64,000 bases of DNA. Source: Moraxellaceae bacterium. GTDB taxonomy: Bacteria; Pseudomonadota; Gammaproteobacteria; Pseudomonadales; Moraxellaceae. The notes under the pieces are model-generated. The model did no database searches. It saw nothing but the letters and a program-made list of their open reading frames with translations, and was not told the DNA's origin. The position numbers and the translations under genes were made by a program. The stretch lies in contig JAUSND010000016.1 in the NCBI GenBank assembly GCA_030646295.1, positions 62,001 through 126,000 of the forward strand. Reading direction: 5' to 3'. Positions 36,049-44,083 of the stretch are shown here, piece after piece; the first letter of the stretch is position 1, and every line of letters starts with the position of its first letter.

Positions 36049-36906
36049 TCAGTGGCCGTAAAGCCTCAGCACTGAGCCGTTCATGTTGAGTCCAAGTATG
36101 TTCAGGTTGCCCATGGTGGACGTTGTTGTGTCGCCCATGCGCAGGTTGGTCATGCGGATATCAACACCTGTTGTTGCAGAGCCAAACTGGGTCAGCGTGG
36201 TTTGCAGCCCGGTGGGAACCACATCAACCTTGGCATCCACGTTAAGGTTTGCCGCACCAGCGTTTGTCACGGCAATGGTGTCTGCCCGAATGGCGGCGCC
36301 ATTGGCGTCGACAGCATTGGCATCACGGATGGCAAAGTTGGATACCGACAGACCGCTGGTCATGTTGGTTGTGATACGCATCATCTGGCCGGTGGTGGCC
36401 ACTTCGTTACCCAGTGTCATGTCCAGCACAGTGGTGCCGGGCAGGGTAATGGTCATGTTATTGATGATCACGCCCGTCTGGTTGCTGATGGCAACCCCGG
36501 GACCGTTACTTTGTGCAGCAGACAAGGTACCGGTATTGATGATGGTGCCTGCGGGGATGGTGATGTTGATGCCCAGCGAGGCCTGGTTGCCTGCGGTCAC
36601 CGTGTCTACGTCACCGGTGGCGTCCAGCAGAATGGTAATGGGGTTGCCGCCAGTGTTGATGCTGGTCGCGATGTGATCCGCAAGGGCAAGGGGGCGACCG
36701 ATGACAATGGCGCCGTCAATTGCAGCATCGGAGTCATGAATGACGGTAGAAAACGAGATGCCGCCAGCTGGAGGGGTCACGCTGATGGTGACGCCGGCCT
36801 GACCCAGTGTTTCGGCCAAAGCAGCATCGTCCAGCGACTCAAGTGCCAGTAGTGGGGCTGAAAACAGCATGGATGTAGCAACTGCCAACCGGGTTAGGCG
36901 TTTCAT
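36049..36906 (-). CDS. FilA-like (DUF6160-like) secreted protein, copy 1
   Basis: The product is 285 residues: MKRLTRLAVATSMLFSAPLLA signal peptide, then LESLDDAALAETLGQAGVTI. The body matches the other copies in pattern (SFSTVIHDSDAAIDGAIVIG, MTLGNEVATTGQMMRITTNM) but is clearly diverged. It is upstream-most of the four on the minus strand and would be the first gene if they share a promoter. The start at 36906 is chosen by alignment with its paralogues; 36924 is in frame. Confidence 0.63.
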   Translation of the reverse strand: MKRLTRLAVATSMLFSAPLLALESLDDAALAETLGQAGVTISVTPPAGGISFSTVIHDSDAAIDGAIVIGRPLALADHIATSINTGGNPITILLDATGDVDTVTAGNQASLGINITIPAGTIINTGTLSAAQSNGPGVAISNQTGVIINNMTITLPGTTVLDMTLGNEVATTGQMMRITTNMTSGLSVSNFAIRDANAVDANGAAIRADTIAVTNAGAANLNVDAKVDVVPTGLQTTLTQFGSATTGVDIRMTNLRMGDTTTSTMGNLNILGLNMNGSVLRLYGH

Positions 36907-37007
36907 TTTAATGATAACCGGCATTTATTTTTATTGATCGTTGATCCTTGCATATATGTTTTCTACCGTCAATCGCCCCCGGACGAGGGGGGATTGCCTC
37001 CCTCCGT

Positions 37008-37634
37008 TCAGGCCGCCCAGGCCACGTCCCTCCACGGTCCGGGCCTTCTGGCTTCCACCCCGCGCAGCCACTCTTCCAGCAAAAGCAGGCCTTCCGGCCA
37101 GTCGCCAAGGTCGGAGTCGGCATTGATATGGCCTGCACCATAGGCAAGATGAAGCTCGGCGCCCCAGTGGTCTGCCAGCTCCGCTGCTCGCCAGGCATCG
37201 CAGCAACGGTCGTTGTCGCTGCCAATCAGCAGGGCGGGAAAGGGCAGGCGACCTGAAGGGATGGGCGCAAAGCGACGCAATACCGGGGATACCGTGCGGC
37301 GCTCTACATCAGCGGGTGCCACCAGCAGGGCACCTGCCACCCTGTGCCGGTGCTGCCTTGCCCAGTGCGCAATGGTGATGCAGCCCAGGCTGTGGCCGAT
37401 CAGCAGGACAGGCTTTTTGCACTCGCTGATGGCCTTGTCGAGTGCGGCAATCCAGTCTTCGCGCTGAGGCGTGTCCCAGTTGTCCTGCTGCACGCGGCGA
37501 AAGGCCGGGAACAGCTGTTCCCAGCGGCTTTGCCAGTGCCCGGTGCCGGAGTTGTGCCAGCCCGGCAGGACCAGGACATCGTATCGGTCGAGGGCTGTAC
37601 TCAATCCGGATGCGCTTGCCATGATTGGCTCCAT
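37008..37634 (-). CDS. RBBP9/YdeN-family alpha/beta hydrolase
   Basis: The product is 208 residues. The order of family motifs is clear: VLVLPGWHNSGTGHWQSRWE near the start, nucleophile GHSLG near residue 100, Asp in GSDNDRC and His in GAGHINADSDLGDWPEG near the C-terminus. It is a serine hydrolase of unknown substrate. It ends 84 bp from the FilA-like copy 1 start, so it is separate from that cluster. Confidence 0.9.
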   Translation of the reverse strand: MEPIMASASGLSTALDRYDVLVLPGWHNSGTGHWQSRWEQLFPAFRRVQQDNWDTPQREDWIAALDKAISECKKPVLLIGHSLGCITIAHWARQHRHRVAGALLVAPADVERRTVSPVLRRFAPIPSGRLPFPALLIGSDNDRCCDAWRAAELADHWGAELHLAYGAGHINADSDLGDWPEGLLLLEEWLRGVEARRPGPWRDVAWAA

Positions 37635-37849
37635 GTCTGGTGCTGTTGTGCGATGAGGAGAGCCTACGACATGGTTTTTATTCTTAAAAATAATGTTTTT
37701 CTATTTTTATATAACCGTTTAGTTGTTTGTCTCGATTTTTGCCGCAAATGTCACTTCGGGCAGGTAATGAGTCATTGGGGTGGCCGGGTGTGTGCCCTTA
37801 CAATCAGCGCCTTGGTGTCTTCCGTCCCTGATTTGGCAATTGAGGCTGT

Positions 37850-39022
37850 ATGAGCAAGTTCTTTGACCGTCCTGTGCGTTTTTACAAGGCCAGCTCCGCG
37901 TTTGTGAACAATGCCGTGCAGCGACGGGTGAACAAGGCGCGCTATATCCAGGCGGACAAGTCGGACTACGAGGTGATCTGCACGGACGGATTGATGACGG
38001 TGCGGCATTACAAGCCACTCCCTGCCGGTTCTACCGTGCTGATTGATGGCAAGCCCTATGTCGCACGCCAGCGCCGTTTTGCCATGCCGCTGGTACTGGT
38101 GCCGCCGCTGGGTGTGTTTGGCTGGATATTCGACCTGCTCGCCGATCGCAGCATGGTGAAGTATTTCCTGTCGCATGGTTTTGAGGTGTACCTGATTGAT
38201 TGGGGCGCGCCCCGTGCAGACGACAGTGATATTTCCCTGGAAGATTACGTTTGCCGCTGGTTCCCCAAGGCGATGGCCGCCATTCGTGCCCATAGTGGCA
38301 GTGAGGAGCAGTCGCTGGTGGGCTACTGCATGGGCGGCTTGCTGGCCCTGATGTATCTGGCTTCCAGTCAGGATGACAAGGTCGGGAATCTGGTGACGAT
38401 TGCCTCGCCCGTGGACATGCACAAGATGGGGTTTGCCGGCCCGCTGAGCCGGGTGCTGAGCAAGCCGGTATGGGCCATCGGCAAGGTGACGGGACTCAAG
38501 ATCACGGAAATGGAGCGCCGGTTTTTTCACGTGCCGGGCAAGCGTCTTTCGCTCATGTTCAAGATGACCAATCCAATGGGCACGGTTTCCAGCTATGTGC
38601 AGCTGGTGCGCAACATGGCCGATGATGAATACGTGTCGCGCTACATGACCATGAATGAATGGTTTACCAACATGCCGGACTATCCGGGCGCGACCGTGCA
38701 GGAAATGATCCGCAAGATGGGTTTGTACAACCGTATGGCCAAGGGACGTTTCCGGATTGGCAATCGCGTTGCAGAGTTTGCTTCAATTCGTTCAAATCTC
38801 CTCGCTTTTGCCGGAGATAACGACAAGATTGTGCCTGTTGCTGCTGCCAGGGCCATCATGGGTGTGGTCAGTTCAACGGACAAGACCTTTCATGTCGTAC
38901 CCGGTGGCCATGCCGGGGTCTTTACCGGCAGCAAGGCCGCCCACACTACCTGGGCCATCAGCAAGGACTGGCTGAGTGAGCGCTCCCGGCCGCTGGCCGC
39001 TGAAATTGCGGCCTCGACCTGA
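37850..39022 (+). CDS. PhaC-like polyhydroxyalkanoate synthase / alpha/beta hydrolase
   Basis: The product is 390 residues. The lipase-like box is GYCMGG, with Cys as nucleophile as in PHA synthases. The other triad members are Asp in FAGDNDKIVP and His in PGGHAGVF. Length and LPLVLVPPLG-type opening (MPLVLVPPLGVFGWIFD) fit class III PhaC. No PhaE, PhaR or phasin gene is near, so it may be an alternative synthase or a related acyltransferase. It may begin a plus-strand group of lipid/redox genes. Confidence 0.82.
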   Translation: MSKFFDRPVRFYKASSAFVNNAVQRRVNKARYIQADKSDYEVICTDGLMTVRHYKPLPAGSTVLIDGKPYVARQRRFAMPLVLVPPLGVFGWIFDLLADRSMVKYFLSHGFEVYLIDWGAPRADDSDISLEDYVCRWFPKAMAAIRAHSGSEEQSLVGYCMGGLLALMYLASSQDDKVGNLVTIASPVDMHKMGFAGPLSRVLSKPVWAIGKVTGLKITEMERRFFHVPGKRLSLMFKMTNPMGTVSSYVQLVRNMADDEYVSRYMTMNEWFTNMPDYPGATVQEMIRKMGLYNRMAKGRFRIGNRVAEFASIRSNLLAFAGDNDKIVPVAAARAIMGVVSSTDKTFHVVPGGHAGVFTGSKAAHTTWAISKDWLSERSRPLAAEIAAST

Positions 39023-39161
39023 GTCCGGTCTTTTTGTCAGCGTCCCCGGTCGGCCGGGGACTGACATAATCGCTCAGTCCCGCCCGTCGTTGCTGTCACT
39101 TGCTGTCATGCCATCTGCCCGCATGTCTGTATAGAATCCGGTGACTTGCCGTTCACGGACC

Positions 39162-40208
39162 ATGCCAATGAGAACCCGTATTACCGAATTGCTGGGGATT
39201 GCCCATCCCGTGCTGTCTCCCGGCATGACCTATGTATCCAATGCGGATCTGGTTGCGGCCGTGTCGAAGGCCGGTGGACTGGGTATTCTGGCGGTTGGCC
39301 ATCTGTCTCCGGAAGAAACCCGTGCCGAAATCCGTCGTGTGCGCTCGCTGACCGATAAACCGTTTGGTGTCGGGGTTGCCCTGATCATGCCGGGTGCGGC
39401 GCAAAATGCCGAAATTGCCATCGAGGAAAAAGTTCCCGTCCTGAATTTTTCGCTGGGCAAGGGCGACTGGATCTGCAGGCGGGTACATGCCTATGGTGGC
39501 AAGGTGATTGCTACCGTGGTGAATGAAAAACATGCGCAGGCAGCAGAGCGCTCCGGCGTGGATGCATTGCTGGTGACCGGGCATGAGGCTGCGGCCCATG
39601 GTGGTGATGTCACCTCGCTGGTTCTGATTCCAGCCATTCGCCAGATTTCATCATTGCCCATCATTGCGACCGGAGGCTTTGGCACTGGTGGTGGCCTGAT
39701 TGCGGCACTGGCACTGGGTGCCGATGCAGTGGCGATGGGGACGCGTTTTGCAACATCACAGGAAAGCCCTGTGCACGCCAACACGAAAAAGCTGATCACG
39801 GAGAAATCCGTGAGCGACACGCTCTACACACCGAATTTCGACGGCATGCCCTGTCGCATCATGAAGACACCGCCGGGTGTTGCGGCAGCAGCAAAACCGC
39901 TGTCATTGCCTCGTGTCATGATAAAAGCCCTGCAGGCGGCGAGGGAGCTTGGCCGTCCGCTGACGGCCCTTGTCCGGGATGTACTGAAGCAGGGTTTTGC
40001 ACAGACCTTGCAACTCGCTTATTTTGGCGCCGCCACATTGCAGATTCGCAAGGCCGTCATTGAAGGTGATCATGTTACCGGGGTACAGCTTATTGGCCAG
40101 GTACAGGGGCTGGTAAAGGATGTCCCCAGTGTTGAAGTCATCATGCAGCGCGTGATGCAGGAAGCCGGAGCCGCTCTGGCCGAGGTCAATTCACGGGTGC
40201 GGGTCTGA
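39162..40208 (+). CDS. Nitronate monooxygenase family protein
   Basis: FMN-binding TIM-barrel protein of 348 residues. Landmarks are HPVLSPGMTYVSNADLVAAV, the catalytic-region His in VTGHEAAAHGGDV, the phosphate-binding IIATGGFGTGGGL and AMGTRFATSQES. These fit 2-nitropropane dioxygenase/nitronate monooxygenase and related enoyl reductase-like enzymes. The start at 39162 gives the usual short N-terminus. Confidence 0.9.
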   Translation: MPMRTRITELLGIAHPVLSPGMTYVSNADLVAAVSKAGGLGILAVGHLSPEETRAEIRRVRSLTDKPFGVGVALIMPGAAQNAEIAIEEKVPVLNFSLGKGDWICRRVHAYGGKVIATVVNEKHAQAAERSGVDALLVTGHEAAAHGGDVTSLVLIPAIRQISSLPIIATGGFGTGGGLIAALALGADAVAMGTRFATSQESPVHANTKKLITEKSVSDTLYTPNFDGMPCRIMKTPPGVAAAAKPLSLPRVMIKALQAARELGRPLTALVRDVLKQGFAQTLQLAYFGAATLQIRKAVIEGDHVTGVQLIGQVQGLVKDVPSVEVIMQRVMQEAGAALAEVNSRVRV

Positions 40209-40247
40209 GCGCACGCTGCTCAGCAATTCGTGCCAGGGAGTCAATTC

Positions 40248-40808
40248 ATGGATGCCATTCAAACCATGCTGACACGCCGTTCGCGTGGTCAGCTTTCGAG
40301 GCCCGTCCCGCCTCCGGAAGTGCTCGACAAGGCTTTTGCCTGTGCCTTGCGCGCACCTGACCATCGCATGTTGCGCCCATGGCGTTACCTGACCATTCAG
40401 GGCGAAGCATTGATTGCGTTGGGCAATGTGTTTGTCAAAGCCTCTCTGGCAGACAAGCCCGGGCTTGAGCCACCGGAGATCGAGCGTTTGCGCAACATGC
40501 CGCAGCGTGCACCCCTGATTGTGGTTGCCATTACCCGTCATCATGATGATGCCAAGGTACCACGTGACGAGCAGGTGCTATCTACAGGTGCTGCTGTCCA
40601 GAATTTCCTGCTGGCTTTGCATGCACAGGGATATGCCGCCATGTGGCGTACGGGGCCGCTGGCAGCGCATCCGGTCGTCATGGCGGCGCTGGGCCTGACA
40701 ACAGGGGAGTCGATTGCCGGATTCATTTACACCGGCACTGGCATGGCCGAGGCCAAGCCCCAGTCACCACTGGTAAAAAATGATTTTGTTCTGGAGTGGC
40801 GCGGATGA
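40248..40808 (+). CDS. Nitroreductase family protein (YdjA-like)
   Basis: FMN enzyme of 186 residues. It begins MDAIQTMLTRRSRGQL and continues with ALRAPDHRMLRPWRYL, typical of the YdjA branch. GTGMAEAKPQSPL near the end completes the flavin site. GGGAG precedes the ATG. The stop overlaps the next ATG (ATGA), so the two are coupled. Substrate unknown. Confidence 0.9.
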   Translation: MDAIQTMLTRRSRGQLSRPVPPPEVLDKAFACALRAPDHRMLRPWRYLTIQGEALIALGNVFVKASLADKPGLEPPEIERLRNMPQRAPLIVVAITRHHDDAKVPRDEQVLSTGAAVQNFLLALHAQGYAAMWRTGPLAAHPVVMAALGLTTGESIAGFIYTGTGMAEAKPQSPLVKNDFVLEWRG

Positions 40809-41254
40809 GTGATTCTTCACAGCGTGCTGCGGATCTGGTTCGGGTACTGCATGCAGATATTCCGCTCACCGCAGCCATGCAGTTGTCACTGCAGTCTTTT
40901 GACGGCAAAACCCTGGTATTCAAGGTTCCGTTAACGCCAAACATAAATGACAAGGGCACGGCCTTTGCTGGCAGTATCACGTCACTGGGTTGCATTACCG
41001 GATGGGCATTGCTGACGCTCTGGAGCGAGCAGGTGTTCGGGCATTGCCAGTGCGCGGTGTACGACGCGCAGTTTCATTTCAGTCAGCCACTGCATGGGGA
41101 CTTCACGGCAACTGTTTCCTTGCCTGACATGGCGCACATCACCGACAGCATCCGGCGCAAGAACAAGGGCAAGGTGTCGCTGGATATTGAGTTGGCGGAC
41201 AGCAATGGTGTGGCAACACGACTGCATGCCCGCTATGCGGTGTGGCGCAGCTGA
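40805..41254 (+). CDS. YiiD-type putative thioesterase (hot-dog fold)
   Basis: The product is 149 residues. The signature PLTPNINDKGTAFAGSITSLGCITGWALLTLW matches the YiiD C-terminal (thioesterase-like) family in pieces: NINDKGTAFAGS is the most diagnostic. It is translationally coupled to the nitroreductase. It may release fatty acyl groups, consistent with other lipid genes nearby, but this is inferred. Confidence 0.8.
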   Translation: MSDSSQRAADLVRVLHADIPLTAAMQLSLQSFDGKTLVFKVPLTPNINDKGTAFAGSITSLGCITGWALLTLWSEQVFGHCQCAVYDAQFHFSQPLHGDFTATVSLPDMAHITDSIRRKNKGKVSLDIELADSNGVATRLHARYAVWRS

Positions 41255-41292
41255 CGGGTTTGATCGCCAGCCGGTTTGTCTGAAGCCGGGCC

Positions 41293-41940
41293 TCAGGCCC
41301 GGATGCCCGCCAGGCTGAAGCGCACGATGTGTGTGGCCAGCTCGTCGATTTCTTCCTCGGTCCGGGGAATCTTTATGCCCAGCCGGCTCAGCATCGGTTC
41401 GGCAAGACCGTAATAAAAGCACTGGCTGACCAGACTGATGGCAAGCCTGCTCAGTTCCTCTTCATCCAGTTCGCGGCCTGCAACCACCATCACCACAGAG
41501 CGTGTGATGCCGTGCTGTGGGGTCACGATCTCTTTCACCAGATAATCCAGCGCCTCGGTTGGCTCCACAAACTCGCGCACGCACATGCGGGTCGGGCGCT
41601 GCTTTTCATCACTGCCCAGTACGCGATGCAGGATGTTCTTTACCAGCCAGTAGAGCCGCTCTTCCGGTGCGGCCTGCGTGGTCTCTTCGGTTTCCAGGGG
41701 GTAGTCGGCAATCATCTGCTCGGACTGGGCCTTCATCACTGCCTGATAAAGCCCCATCTTGCTGCCGAAGTGGTAGTTGATTGCCGCGACATTGGCTCTG
41801 GCTCGATCGGCAATGTCACGAATACGCGTGGACTCAAAGCCAAGATCGGCAAAAAGCGGTTTTGCCGCCTCGATGAGTGCGGTACGTGTGGTGGTGGCTG
41901 GGTCTGTGCCAGCGGAGGCAAGGGGACGGATACGGTACAT
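41293..41940 (-). CDS. TetR-family regulator with CerR-like C-terminal domain
   Basis: The product is 215 residues. N-terminal HTH: ALIEAAKPLFADLGFESTRI, DIADRARANVAAINYHFGSK. The C-terminal half (LKNILHRVL-like VKNILHRVLGSDEK, FVEPTEALDYLVKEIV) matches the CerR/DUF1956 ligand domain. The ATG at 41940 has GGAAG 5 bp upstream and is preferred over GTG at 41955. It is divergent from the regulator at 42129 and may act on the palindrome between them. Confidence 0.88.
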   Translation of the reverse strand: MYRIRPLASAGTDPATTTRTALIEAAKPLFADLGFESTRIRDIADRARANVAAINYHFGSKMGLYQAVMKAQSEQMIADYPLETEETTQAAPEERLYWLVKNILHRVLGSDEKQRPTRMCVREFVEPTEALDYLVKEIVTPQHGITRSVVMVVAGRELDEEELSRLAISLVSQCFYYGLAEPMLSRLGIKIPRTEEEIDELATHIVRFSLAGIRA

Positions 41941-41977
41941 GGGGCTTCCGGGCACAGGGGATGGAAATGGCTGATTG

Positions 41978-41989
41978 AAACAGCTGTTT
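41978..41989. promoter_or_regulatory. Palindrome AAACAGCTGTTT between divergent TetR genes, candidate operator
   Basis: Perfect 12-bp palindrome 38 bp upstream of the minus-strand TetR start, set in an AT-rich patch that probably holds the promoters. TetR-type repressors commonly bind such sites near their own start. GAAAC-N4-GTTT resembles PsrA-type boxes, but assignment to one regulator is a guess. Confidence 0.5.
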
Positions 41990-42128
41990 AAATTAATCGA
42001 TTACAGTCCTGGTTGGCAAGTCCATGGCGTGACCTGGCTGGTTTTACCTGGTGGTATGTACGCCATACTCATCGGTATGGTAGAAAGTCAAACTTATCCG
42101 GCATCCCAATTTCCCCAGGCAAGTCGAC

Positions 42129-42941
42129 ATGAGAGAAGCATTGCTGGCGGCGCTGCGTGAGGTCGCCCAGAGGCAACACCCAAAACGGCCCACTGAAGAG
42201 GATGTGGCGGTGGCGGCGGGTGTTGACGTGGCGACTGTCAGGGAGCATCTGGGGCCGGCTGACAATTTCATGGCATTGCTGGCGTATCAGACACCGGCGT
42301 CTGATACGCGCGAACGGATCATTGCCAGCGCCGCACGCGTGTTTGGGCAGAAGGGCTTTCAGCGGGCCAGCCTTGATCAGGTGGCCGCAGATGCAGGCCT
42401 GACCAAAGGGGCCATTTACTGGCATTTCAAAAGCAAGAATGACCTGTATTTTGCCTTGCTGGACTCCCGCTTTCAGCGGGACACCAGCAGCATGCTGGGG
42501 TCGGTTGCCCGGATGGCCGCCGGTCCCGCAACTGCCAGTGTCGTCAAAATGATGGCGGCTGTGTTCAGTTCCGGGCTTGAGCAGGCAACGGCAGACCCTG
42601 ACTGGCCACGTCTGTTTGTCGAGGTGATGGGGCAGTCGCGTGAGCCCGAGGTGCGGGACCGCATCGCCCAGTTCTATGAGCAAGGCTGGGAGTTTGTCGG
42701 GCGCATGGTGCGCGACATGCAGGCGGCCGGACTGGTGCGCAGTGATATTGATCCCGACCTGATGGCAACATTCTGGTTTGCGCTGGGCGACGGCCTGATT
42801 CTGGCCTGGCTTTCACAGCCGGACCGCATTGATTTCTCGGTTCTTTCCGAAGGCATTCTGGACATGATGTGGCGCGGGATTGCGCCGGTTAATTCCCATT
42901 CAACTCCCGATAACAACGATACCGGAGCTGTTGCAACATGA
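42129..42941 (+). CDS. TetR-family regulator with two N-terminal HTH units
   Basis: The product is 270 residues. A full TetR HTH lies at about residues 58-105 (RERIIASAARVFGQKGF, QVAADAGLTKGAIYWHFKSK). Before it, residues 1-55 look like a second, weaker copy: EDVAVAAGVDVATVREHLG aligns with QVAADAGLTKGAIYWHF. The C-terminal ligand domain (WPRLFVEVMGQ, PDLMATFWFALGDGLILAWL) is AcrR-like. The stop overlaps the adaptor ATG (ATGA), so this is the local regulator of the efflux operon. Confidence 0.87.
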   Translation: MREALLAALREVAQRQHPKRPTEEDVAVAAGVDVATVREHLGPADNFMALLAYQTPASDTRERIIASAARVFGQKGFQRASLDQVAADAGLTKGAIYWHFKSKNDLYFALLDSRFQRDTSSMLGSVARMAAGPATASVVKMMAAVFSSGLEQATADPDWPRLFVEVMGQSREPEVRDRIAQFYEQGWEFVGRMVRDMQAAGLVRSDIDPDLMATFWFALGDGLILAWLSQPDRIDFSVLSEGILDMMWRGIAPVNSHSTPDNNDTGAVAT

Positions 42942-44059
42942 CACACCTGACCCGTACCCCGACCACTGTGGCGCTGCTGGCGCTGGTCTCTGTTTTTGGT
43001 CTCGCCGGTTGTGGTGACAAAAAAGAGGATGCTGCGGTCATGGCGACCACTGAGGCTCCGCTGGAGTTGCTGCCGGCCGATGTTGCCGTGGTCAAGCGTG
43101 GCGTGCTGGCGGGCGGACTGCCGGTGACGGGTGCCTTGCAGGCGGTGAACCAGACAACGGTACAGACGCGCGTTGCTTCGGATATTTCGGCAGTGCTGGT
43201 GCGTGAAGGTGAGTATGTAGAGAAAGGCCAGGTATTGGCTCGTCTGGGTGTGCAAGATCTGGAAGCACGTGTCAAACAGGCCGAGGCACAGCTGGCGAGC
43301 GCCAGCGTAGAGGCCCAGTTGTCGCGTGCCCTCGTTGATCGCAATCGCAAGCTGTTTGAAAAAAACTATTTTTCTGAAAATGATTTTGCCCGCAGTCAGG
43401 GAGAAGCAGAAGCGCGAGAAGAGGCAGTACGTGCACAGCAGGCTGTCGTGGATATTGCCCGCAAGGCGCTGAACGATGCGGCCGTGCGTGCGCCCATGAG
43501 CGGTATCGTGGCAAAGCGTTATGTAGAGCCTGGCAGCAGTGTCGGCATGGATGCCCGGCTTTTCGATATCGTGGATTTGCGCGAGATGGAGCTGGAGGTT
43601 TCGCTTCCTGCATCCGAGGTGCCGCGGTTACGCGTTGGCCAGCCCGTCAGCTTTACGGTCGATGGCTTTGGTTCGCGCGGCTTTGAGGGGCAGATAGCCC
43701 GTATCAACCCTGTAGCGGATGCGGCAACGCGTGCCATTGCCGTGTATGTGCGGGTAAAGAATTCTGATGCAGCGCTCAAGGGTGGCATGTTTGCCCGTGG
43801 CGAGATTGCCTCCGGTACGGGGCAGACTGCCGTGATCATGCCGCTGAATGCAGTACGTCGTGGCGATGCCGGCTCCACCGTGTTTGTCCTCAAGGACGGC
43901 AAGCTGGAGCTGCGGGTTGTGACGCTGGGCACTATTGATGAGCGTGCCGGTCAGGCAATTGTCATCAGTGGTGTCACCGATGGCGAGACCGTGGTGGTGG
44001 CCAGCCTCAATGAGCAGGCCGCCAATCACCCTGCCAAAGTGGTCACCCTTGGCAAGTAA
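42938..44059 (+). CDS. RND efflux periplasmic adaptor (membrane fusion) lipoprotein
   Basis: The product is 373 residues. A signal peptide with lipobox LAGC anchors it in the inner membrane. The biotinyl-lipoyl half motifs VQTRVASDISAVLVREGEYV and RAPMSGIVAKRYVEPGSSVG flank an alpha-helical hairpin (about residues 115-165), followed by beta-barrel and membrane-proximal domains. It links the inner-membrane pump encoded next to an outer-membrane channel. Confidence 0.93.
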   Translation: MTHLTRTPTTVALLALVSVFGLAGCGDKKEDAAVMATTEAPLELLPADVAVVKRGVLAGGLPVTGALQAVNQTTVQTRVASDISAVLVREGEYVEKGQVLARLGVQDLEARVKQAEAQLASASVEAQLSRALVDRNRKLFEKNYFSENDFARSQGEAEAREEAVRAQQAVVDIARKALNDAAVRAPMSGIVAKRYVEPGSSVGMDARLFDIVDLREMELEVSLPASEVPRLRVGQPVSFTVDGFGSRGFEGQIARINPVADAATRAIAVYVRVKNSDAALKGGMFARGEIASGTGQTAVIMPLNAVRRGDAGSTVFVLKDGKLELRVVTLGTIDERAGQAIVISGVTDGETVVVASLNEQAANHPAKVVTLGK

Positions 44060-44083
44060 GCCACCCGATTGGAGTTAATGGCT

